NCBI GenBank assembly: GCA_000434435.1
Contig: FR895526.1
Span: 1 to 19,603 of the forward strand
Reading direction: 5' to 3'
Source: Firmicutes bacterium CAG:475
Lineage (GTDB): Bacteria > Bacillota > Clostridia > Christensenellales > CAG-917
Length of the DNA stretch: 19,603 nucleotides
Of this stretch, positions 15,367 through 19,603 are shown in pieces (within the stretch, counting starts at the first letter, position 1; each line of letters starts with the position of its first letter). Position numbers and translations under genes: made by a program. Below the pieces are notes generated by a model, which saw nothing but the letters and a program-made list of their open reading frames with translations, did no database searches and had not been told where the DNA came from.

Positions 15367-15455
15367 GGTTCACTCCTTTTGTTTATTGCAAGCCTTAGCT
15401 TACGATTGAAGTTTAACAAACCGAGCAAAGAAAATCCCCGAAAAACTGCTAGACG

Positions 15456-15477
15456 TTTGCAACAAATTTGCAACAAA
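15456..15477. repeat. Two perfect 11-bp tandem repeats in the kinase-remnant leader
   Basis: TTTGCAACAAA occurs twice head to tail (15456-15466 and 15467-15477). The period is about one helical turn. It lies between the promoter and the start of the kinase remnant and could be a leftover regulator-binding site. Confidence 0.6.
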
Positions 15478-15546
15478 AACAAATTATTTTCCGCAAATTC
15501 TGCAAAATCCGTACACACACGCGTTTCGCGCGCTTATTATGATTTT

Positions 15547-15575
15547 ATAATACTAAACAAACCATATTGTGTCAA
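15547..15575 (-). promoter_or_regulatory. Promoter ahead of the decayed kinase
   Basis: On the minus strand a perfect -35 TTGACA (15570-15575) and -10 TATTAT (15547-15552) are spaced by 17 bp. The predicted RNA begins with a CGCG/CGCG hairpin (15520-15530) and has a ~170-nt leader before ATG 15366. The promoter is intact although the gene is not. Confidence 0.78.
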
Positions 15576-15579
15576 TAAA

Positions 15580-15597
15580 TGAAAATTGCCGTTTTCA
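15580..15597 (-). terminator. Possible terminator overlapping the TspO-like stop
   Basis: TGAAAA/TTTTCA (15592-15597 with 15580-15585) forms a 6-bp stem with a 6-nt loop that includes the stop codon. It is A/U-rich with only a short U-run and is weak as a terminator. Confidence 0.3.
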
Positions 15598-16059
15598 GTT
15601 GTTCATAAATATGCAAAGGGTGCACAAAAAGGCATAGACGTTGAATAGGAACGTCGGCAGAAATTCGAGGGCGATTTTCACTTCTTTGGTGAGAAAGCGA
15701 ATGAAAAGCACGTAGGACGTGGCAAGCACGACAGACATGCACACAAGTGCGAATATCAAATCTTTCAGCGTGAAAAACGCAAATACGAAAAGGATGCAAG
15801 CACCGCCCAAAATCACAAAATAGAGCATGGACGGAAAAATATGTTTGAACTCCACAAGGCGAGATATTGCAAGCACCGATGACAGATAACTCATTGCGAC
15901 GAACAGCGTAAACCAGCCGCCTGAAAGCACAAACGACGGTTTTTCAAGCGCAATCCACCAGTTTAAATCCATGTTGAAGCACAACGAGCATAACCCCGAA
16001 ACCACAAGCGTGAGAAGCAATCCCGCCACAAGTCCTATCATTCTCTTCAACTGATCCAC
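15595..16059 (-). CDS. TspO/MBR family membrane protein
   Basis: A 154-aa, very hydrophobic protein with about five membrane helices, the fold of the TspO/peripheral benzodiazepine receptor family, whose bacterial members bind porphyrins or similar ligands. The characteristic loop after helix 1 is present: NWWIALEKPSFVLSGGWFTLFVAMSYL (about 33-59), corresponding to the family W-x-x-L-x-KP-x-F...W pattern. The start used here is GTG 16059, which has no ribosome site; a -10-like TATAAA at 16071-16076 would give a nearly leaderless mRNA. ATG 16041, with AAGAG nearby, is an alternative giving 148 aa. It is divergent from the Cys-rich small protein. Family assignment is good; ligand and role are unknown. 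Confidence 0.8.
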   Translation of the reverse strand: MDQLKRMIGLVAGLLLTLVVSGLCSLCFNMDLNWWIALEKPSFVLSGGWFTLFVAMSYLSSVLAISRLVEFKHIFPSMLYFVILGGACILFVFAFFTLKDLIFALVCMSVVLATSYVLFIRFLTKEVKIALEFLPTFLFNVYAFLCTLCIFMNN

Positions 16060-16166
16060 ACAAAAATATATTTATACAAAATCCGTTCAATGCCTCTGTC
16101 ACACAAATTTCAAAGGTTGCGTAAGGTAATGTAGGAGCAATCCGAATCTTCAAGGAGGTACATAGC

Positions 16167-16361
16167 ATGAACGGAATCTTTACAAACGGTACAAACGGAT
16201 GCGGCTGCAACACGTGCGACATCGTTTTGCTCTTGATGCTTCTCAACTGCTGCGGTTGCGGCGGCAATATGGGCGGATTGGGCAGTTGCGACATCGTGTG
16301 GCTCATCCTCATCCTCTCCTGCATTTGCGGCGGAGGCAACGGCTGCGGTTGCTGCAAGTAA
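16167..16361 (+). CDS. Small cysteine/glycine-rich protein with internal repeat
   Basis: I do not recognise this 64-aa protein. It is surely translated: AAGGAGG stands 8 nt before the ATG and a strong terminator follows 21 nt after the stop. It holds 12 cysteines and 15 glycines. Residues 17-34 and 41-58 are copies of one unit, CDIV followed by seven mostly hydrophobic residues, then a Cys/Gly cluster ending in GGN, with an exact 24-residue period. The element NGCGC appears both before the first unit (10-14) and after the second (58-62). Each unit looks like a short hydrophobic strand or helix flanked by cysteine clusters. Metal binding, disulfide cross-linking (for instance in a spore coat) or a membrane peptide are possible; none is shown. 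It has no signal peptidase site. Confidence 0.8.
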   Translation: MNGIFTNGTNGCGCNTCDIVLLLMLLNCCGCGGNMGGLGSCDIVWLILILSCICGGGNGCGCCK

Positions 16362-16382
16362 CCTCGGACGGCAATTTTGCAA

Positions 16383-16420
16383 TCGAACGCGCCCTCAATC
16401 GAGTGGCGCGTTTGATTTTT
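16383..16420 (+). terminator. Rho-independent terminator of the Cys-rich protein gene
   Basis: An 11-bp stem with one G.U pair (16383-16393 with 16405-16415), extended inside by CTC/GAG, is followed by five T. It isolates the small gene from glyQS downstream. Confidence 0.85.
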
Positions 16421-16471
16421 GGAAAATAACCGCAAAATCCCCATATTGTTTGGGCAATTGTCGATTGAAAA

Positions 16472-16500
16472 TTGACTTTTTTTGCCATATATCTTATTAT
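16472..16500 (+). promoter_or_regulatory. Promoter of glyQS
   Basis: -35 TTGACT (16472-16477) and -10 TATTAT (16495-16500) with a 17-bp spacer. The leader is only about 50 nt and holds a CTCATC/GATGAG hairpin (16521-16537) ahead of the ribosome site; it is too short for a T-box. Confidence 0.75.
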
Positions 16501-16556
16501 AAATTCACAATAATTATCGGCTCATCATCCGGATGAGTGCGAAAGGAGTTATCTTT

Positions 16557-17942
16557 ATGGCACAACTTACAATGGACAAACTCGTTGCCCTCGCAAAAAA
16601 CCGCGGATTCGTCTACCCCGGCAGTGAAATCTACGGCGGTCTTTCAAACTCTTGGGACTACGGCCCTCTCGGCGTCCAACTCAAAAACAACATCAAGCAG
16701 GCTTGGTGGAAAAAATTCGTTGTCGAAAATCCCTACAACGTAGGTCTTGACAGCGCAATCATCATGAACCCCACCACTTGGCAAGCAAGCGGACATATCG
16801 GCGGTTTTTCCGATCCTCTGATGGATTGCAAATCCTGCAAATCCCGTCATCGCGCCGACGACCTTATCGAAGAATACAACCTCAAACACGGCCTTGACGT
16901 CAACATCTCGGGGTGGAGCAACGAGCAGATGGAACAATATATCATCGAGCACAAAATTCCCTGCCCCGTTTGCGGCAACAGCAATTTTACGGGAGTTAGA
17001 AAATTCAACCTCATGTTCAAGACATTTATCGGCGTGACGGAAGATTCGACATCCACCGTCTATCTCCGCCCCGAAACCGCGCAAGGCATATTCGTCAACT
17101 TCAAAAACGTGCAACGCACAACTCGTAAAAAAGTACCTTTCGGCATCGGTCAAATCGGCAAGAGCTTCCGCAACGAAATCACGCCCGGCAACTTCATCTT
17201 CCGCATCCGTGAATTTGAACAAATGGAACTTGAATTTTTCTGCAAGCCCGGCACTGATCTCGAATGGTTTGCATATTGGAAGAACTTCTGCCATCAATGG
17301 TTGCTCGACCTCGGCATGAGAGACGAAAACCTCAAACTCCGCGACCACGAAAAAGAAGAACTTTGCTTCTACTCCAAGGCAACGACCGACTTCGAATATA
17401 AATTCCCGTTCGGCTGGGGCGAGCTTTGGGGCATTGCGGATCGCACCGACTACGACCTCAATCAACATATGAAAACGTCGGGCAAGGATCTTTCCTACAT
17501 CGACCCCGTAACCAACGAAAAATACGTTCCCTACGTCGTCGAGCCGTCTTTGGGCGCAGACCGCGTATTCCTCGCATTCCTCTGCGACGCGTACGACGAA
17601 GAGCAAGTGGGTGAAAACGACACGCGTGTAGTGCTTCACCTCCATCACGCTCTCGCGCCCGTCAAAGTGGCTGTTCTCCCCTTGCAAAAACAACTCAACG
17701 AAAAGGCGGAAGAGCTTTATATCGAACTTTCAAAGCACTTCGCTTGCGACTTCGACACGTCCGCATCCATCGGCAAGAGATATCGTCGTCAAGACGAAAT
17801 CGGCACGCCCTACTGCGTCACCGTCGACTTCGACACCCTCGAAGACGGTTGCGTAACGGTGCGTGAGCGCGACACGATGGCTCAAGTACGCTTGCCCATC
17901 GACAGCCTCGTGGACTACTTCACCGAGCAATTCAAATATTGA
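16557..17942 (+). CDS. glyQS: Glycyl-tRNA synthetase, single-chain (alpha2) type
   Basis: Charges tRNA-Gly. The 461-aa protein is the homodimeric, Thermus/eukaryote-like class, not the alpha2beta2 form. Class II signatures are present: motif 1 area around MNPTTWQASGHIGGF (70-84), motif 2 with FRNEITPGNFIFRIREFEQ (204-222), and motif 3 with EPSLGADRVFLAFL (329-342). Two Cys pairs, CKSC (91/94) and CPVC (136/139), likely bind zinc. The C-terminal anticodon-binding domain begins near LAPVKVAVLPLQ (366). A frame opens 8 codons earlier at 16533, but ATG 16557 follows AAAGGAG by 8 nt and matches the family start. It is monocistronic with its own promoter and terminator. The last codons and stop are duplicated just downstream. 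Confidence 0.97.
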   Translation: MAQLTMDKLVALAKNRGFVYPGSEIYGGLSNSWDYGPLGVQLKNNIKQAWWKKFVVENPYNVGLDSAIIMNPTTWQASGHIGGFSDPLMDCKSCKSRHRADDLIEEYNLKHGLDVNISGWSNEQMEQYIIEHKIPCPVCGNSNFTGVRKFNLMFKTFIGVTEDSTSTVYLRPETAQGIFVNFKNVQRTTRKKVPFGIGQIGKSFRNEITPGNFIFRIREFEQMELEFFCKPGTDLEWFAYWKNFCHQWLLDLGMRDENLKLRDHEKEELCFYSKATTDFEYKFPFGWGELWGIADRTDYDLNQHMKTSGKDLSYIDPVTNEKYVPYVVEPSLGADRVFLAFLCDAYDEEQVGENDTRVVLHLHHALAPVKVAVLPLQKQLNEKAEELYIELSKHFACDFDTSASIGKRYRRQDEIGTPYCVTVDFDTLEDGCVTVRERDTMAQVRLPIDSLVDYFTEQFKY

Positions 17943-18009
17943 TTTATCCGGTGATATCGTCTGACGAAAATCAAATATTGATTTACCCGACGAAATTTCC
18001 CGACAAAAA
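17932..18009 (+). repeat. 39-bp imperfect tandem duplication of the glyQS 3' end
   Basis: Units 17932-17970 and 17971-18009 match at about 30 of 39 positions, with the first 15 bases identical (TCAAATATTGATTTA). The first unit covers the last codons and the TGA of glyQS, so the second is a noncoding copy including a duplicate stop. It looks like an old slippage duplication. Confidence 0.75.
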
Positions 18010-18022
18010 TACAATCACAAAC

Positions 18023-18053
18023 GCAAAAGCGACGGCGATGCCGTCGCTTTTGC
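18023..18053. terminator. Bidirectional terminator between glyQS and the sugar kinase
   Basis: A perfect 14-bp stem (18023-18036 with 18040-18053; core AAGCGACGGC) with a 3-nt loop lies between two convergent genes. The outer part of the stem is GCAAAA/TTTTGC, giving a run of four T on both strands, so it can serve both transcripts. Confidence 0.85.
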
Positions 18054-18137
18054 ATTGAATTGCATATAGATTATTCTTGTTTACACACGGTATTTCGGCA
18101 TCGAGAAAAACGCCGATAAAGAACGCATTTTTGTTAT

Positions 18138-19022
18138 TTACAACTCTATCGCGCCGTAAAATTCCGTGGTTTTTGCGCCTTTTATATTGCCTTGTTGCAT
18201 GGCATAGACAATGTTTTCTTTCGTCAGTTCTTTGCCCTCTATATTTGTCAAAAACGCGCCGAAAAACGCATCTCCGGCGCCCGTTGTGTCTACACACTTT
18301 ACTCCGCTTATGCTCGGCACAATTCCTTTCAAATCGTTGTAATAGTATGCGCTTCCGCTCTTGCCGAGAGTTACAAGCAGCAACTTGTCCTTCTTCAAAA
18401 CGGATTTTGCCGCCTCGTCCATATCGCTTATGCCCGTGTAGTCGGTAAGTTCGTCATCCGAGAATTTGATTATATCCGCACACTCGACAAACGGCGCATA
18501 CGCCCTTTTTGCGTCCTCGAAATTCTTATAAATATCTTTGCGGAAATTCATATCGAAACTGAGTTTTGCACCGAGTTCGCTCGCCTTGTTTGCAATTTTT
18601 TCGGCAAACTCTCTGCCCTTTTGTTCGGACAACATAAGCGAGCCGAGATGCACAATCTCCAAATTCTCGTAACTCTCAAAATCTATATCGTCAAAATCGA
18701 TATTGAAGTCCGCCGTATCGTGACGGTTGAAAGCAAAATCGCGCTCGCCGTCCGTGAGCGTAACAAATGCAATCGTGGTGTTGCGTTCGGCATCTATTTG
18801 GATATCTAACCGCTCCAAATGCGCCTTTTGCGCCTCGCAGAGCACAAATCTGCCTATGACGTCATTACCCACTCGTCCGACAAAGCCGACCTTTGCACCG
18901 CTTTGCTTTGCGTTTACGGCAAGATTGAACGGAGCACCGCCGCAGAATGCCTTGAACGTGGTCACGCCGTTCACCTTTTGCCCGATCATATCGGCAAGTA
19001 TTTCTCCGACAGACAAAATCAT
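18138..19022 (-). CDS. PfkB-family sugar kinase, probable fructokinase
   Basis: Phosphorylates a sugar, most likely fructose, using ATP in the cytoplasm. The 294-aa protein has the N-terminal ribokinase-family signature CGGAPFNLAVN (27-37), GRVGNDVIGRF (49-59), and the C-terminal ATP/anion-hole motif DTTGAGDAFFGAF (245-257) with catalytic base Asp251. The pattern GGAPFN plus EIL(A)D at the N-terminus resembles fructokinases (ScrK type) more than ribokinases, but substrate is not proven by sequence. The start is ATG 19022, with AGGTGA 6 nt upstream; an in-frame GTG at 19031 is part of that ribosome site. It has its own promoter and converges on glyQS. No transporter or sucrose hydrolase is adjacent. 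Confidence 0.9.
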   Translation of the reverse strand: MILSVGEILADMIGQKVNGVTTFKAFCGGAPFNLAVNAKQSGAKVGFVGRVGNDVIGRFVLCEAQKAHLERLDIQIDAERNTTIAFVTLTDGERDFAFNRHDTADFNIDFDDIDFESYENLEIVHLGSLMLSEQKGREFAEKIANKASELGAKLSFDMNFRKDIYKNFEDAKRAYAPFVECADIIKFSDDELTDYTGISDMDEAAKSVLKKDKLLLVTLGKSGSAYYYNDLKGIVPSISGVKCVDTTGAGDAFFGAFLTNIEGKELTKENIVYAMQQGNIKGAKTTEFYGAIEL

Positions 19023-19054
19023 AACAATCACCTACATAATCGATTTTCAAAGAC

Positions 19055-19060
19055 ATTATA
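19055..19060 (-). promoter_or_regulatory. Extended -10 promoter of the sugar kinase
   Basis: On the minus strand a perfect TATAAT preceded by TGC (extended -10). No good -35 is visible at 17 bp, which an extended -10 can compensate. It is back to back with the first small-RNA promoter. Confidence 0.65.
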
Positions 19061-19079
19061 GCATATCAAAACGATTTTG

Positions 19080-19108
19080 TTGACTTTTGTATAAAGTAGT
19101 GCTAAATT
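19080..19108 (+). promoter_or_regulatory. Promoter of small RNA 1
   Basis: -35 TTGACT (19080-19085), 17-bp spacer, -10 TAAATT (19103-19108). No coding frame follows; the transcript would end at the U-run near 19211. Confidence 0.65.
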
Positions 19109-19114
19109 ATTTGC

Positions 19115-19211
19115 GAAAGAGAGTTTGCGGAAAACAATTTGTACTCAAATTGCACGCTGTAATAACTTGGACGCTTCGTTCTGTGGCAATAAGTCGTTTC
19201 TCTCTTTTTTT
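19115..19211 (+). ncRNA. Candidate small RNA 1 with terminator-coupled base stem
   Basis: A predicted transcript of about 97 nt between a promoter and a run of seven T (19205-19211). Its ends pair: AAAGAGAG (19116-19123) with CTCTCTTT (19200-19207), so the base stem of the whole RNA is also its terminator. Inside are a perfect 7-bp hairpin CAATTTG-TACT-CAAATTG (19135-19152), then the single-stranded-looking core TGTAATAACTTG (19158-19169), a short hairpin GGACG/CGTTC, and GTCG just before the 3' arm. No reading frame with a ribosome site lies within. It matches no RNA family I know. It resembles small RNA 2 in layout. Confidence 0.6.
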
Positions 19212-19233
19212 ATTTGCCGTTTTTTGTACCGTA

Positions 19234-19261
19234 TTGACAAATATACAGATTCGAATATAAT
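19234..19261 (+). promoter_or_regulatory. Promoter of small RNA 2
   Basis: Perfect -35 TTGACA (19234-19239) and perfect -10 TATAAT (19256-19261), with a 16-bp spacer. Confidence 0.78.
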
Positions 19262-19267
19262 ATATTT

Positions 19268-19356
19268 GAGCGTTGGATGAATAGCGAATTAAGTTTCGAC
19301 AATCCGTAATCAGTAGCCACGGCGTTTATAACGCTAGTTATTGTCGCTCTTTTTTT
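19268..19356 (+). ncRNA. Candidate small RNA 2, apparent paralogue of small RNA 1
   Basis: A predicted transcript of about 89 nt ending in seven T (19350-19356). The base stem GAGCG (19268-19272) pairs with CGCTC (19345-19349), again merging with the terminator. Inside, GGAT/ATCC encloses a CGAA/TTCG hairpin (19275-19305 region), followed by the core CGTAATCAGTAG (19305-19316), a 6-bp hairpin GGCGTT-TAT-AACGCT (19321-19335) and GTCG at the 3' arm. CGACAAT (19298 region) can alternatively pair with ATTGTCG (19340-19346), competing with the base stem. GTAAT lies 33 nt after the 5' arm and 39 nt before the 3' arm, against 35 and 41 in small RNA 1. No known family recognised. Confidence 0.65.
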
Positions 19357-19385
19357 ATTCCGTATTTTCATTTTCCGCCAATAGA

Positions 19386-19414
19386 TTGACATTGAAGCGT
19401 CTATACGCTAAAAT
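19386..19414 (+). promoter_or_regulatory. Promoter of the tRNA-Leu gene
   Basis: Perfect -35 TTGACA (19386-19391) and -10 TAAAAT (19409-19414) with a 17-bp spacer. The ~85-nt leader before the tRNA contains a 12-bp palindrome GACGCATGCGTC (19438-19449) and a hairpin CGGAG/CTCCG (19468-19482). The gene-free stretch 19023-19503 is thus filled by four promoters, two small RNAs and this leader. Confidence 0.72.
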
Positions 19415-19503
19415 GCTTATTGACGCTTTGGCGATACGACGCATGCGTCACAAATTGCGTCCGCCCTCGGAGATCCGCTCCGTGTAAAAATCAACAGAAA
19501 TTT

Positions 19504-19590
19504 GCGGACATGGCGGAATTGGCAGACGCGCAAGATTCAGGTTCTTGTGAGCACTAGTTCATGCAGGTTCAAGTCCTGTTGTCCGCACCA
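19504..19590 (+). tRNA. tRNA-Leu (anticodon CAG)
   Basis: A complete cloverleaf: acceptor GCGGACA with TGTCCGC, discriminator A and encoded CCA (19588-19590). The anticodon stem CAAGA/TCTTG holds the loop TTCAGGT with anticodon CAG at 19538-19540, reading CUG. The T arm is CAGG-TTCAAGT-CCTG. The long variable arm (about 19546-19561) is the class II hallmark of tRNA-Leu. It has its own promoter; any terminator lies outside the window. Confidence 0.97.
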
Positions 19591-19603
19591 TCGCCTAAAA
19601 AAA

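Noticed and set aside
15371..15373. GTG as start of an intact short histidine-kinase protein (118 aa)
   Set aside because: The GTG touches the Shine-Dalgarno sequence that serves ATG 15366, and the first ~50 residues read as out-of-frame membrane-segment codons, not kinase sequence.
14897..15409. A 170-codon plus-strand frame beyond the XRE gene
   Set aside because: Most of it lies opposite the kinase remnant, whose motifs are clear on the minus strand; the first ~40 codons are AT-rich with no ribosome site.
16521..16537. T-box riboswitch ahead of glyQS
   Set aside because: The leader is only about 50 nt with one 6-bp hairpin; there is no specifier loop, T-box sequence or terminator/antiterminator pair.
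19210..19392. A 60-codon minus-strand frame across small RNA 2
   Set aside because: No ribosome site and no domain; the strand opposite has a promoter-RNA-terminator layout that explains the sequence.
1..19603. CRISPR arrays, insertion sequences, prophage or toxin-antitoxin loci
   Set aside because: No regularly spaced repeats, transposase, integrase or phage structural motifs were seen; the XRE protein has no adjacent toxin-like partner.

Overview
The window is chromosomal DNA that looks like it comes from a Gram-positive anaerobe of the Clostridia (Bacillota), probably an uncultured gut lineage. Evidence: strong AGGAGG-type ribosome binding sites on almost every gene, consensus TTGACA/TATAAT promoters, the dnaG-rpoD-trmK-nif3-zinc ribbon gene order typical of Bacillota, a single-chain glycyl-tRNA synthetase, a type III pantothenate kinase, and lipoproteins with clear lipoboxes. 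The genus cannot be named from sequence alone.

Layout. 1-1503 (minus): 5' part of a large FN3-like lipoprotein gene that runs off the window, with a strong promoter and a ~180-nt structured leader. 1519-9756 (minus): one long apparent operon dnaG-rpoD-trmK-nif3-zinc ribbon-lacZ, with a consensus promoter before dnaG and no convincing terminator until after lacZ; a GH2 beta-galactosidase thus rides at the tail of a core replication/transcription operon. 9758-10106: acpP as its own unit with promoter and terminator. 10172-12848 (minus): coaX-hom-phosphopantetheinyl transferase operon; coaX feeds CoA synthesis and the transferase uses CoA to activate AcpP, so the adjacent units form a CoA/acyl-carrier neighbourhood.

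12853-14871 is a visibly AT-richer accessory module: a 127-aa unknown protein and a BspA-type leucine-rich-repeat lipoprotein (minus), divergent from a small XRE regulator (plus). Two matching inverted repeats 33 bp apart lie in the shared promoter region and suggest autoregulated repression. Next to it is a decayed histidine kinase (15017-15366) that keeps an intact promoter and start but has lost its middle.

15595-19022: a TspO-like membrane protein (minus), a 64-aa protein with 12 cysteines and an internal 24-residue repeat (plus), glyQS (plus) with a 39-bp tandem duplication of its 3' end, a strong bidirectional terminator, and a convergent PfkB-family sugar kinase (minus).

19080-19590 (plus): two tandem small RNA genes, each with its own sigma-70 promoter and a base stem that merges into a U-run terminator, then a third consensus promoter and a tRNA-Leu(CAG). 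The two RNAs share spacing and a GTAAT-containing core and look like paralogues of one family I do not recognise. The best candidates for something undescribed are this RNA pair, the cysteine-rich repeat protein, the XRE/lipoprotein module and the structured lipoprotein leader.
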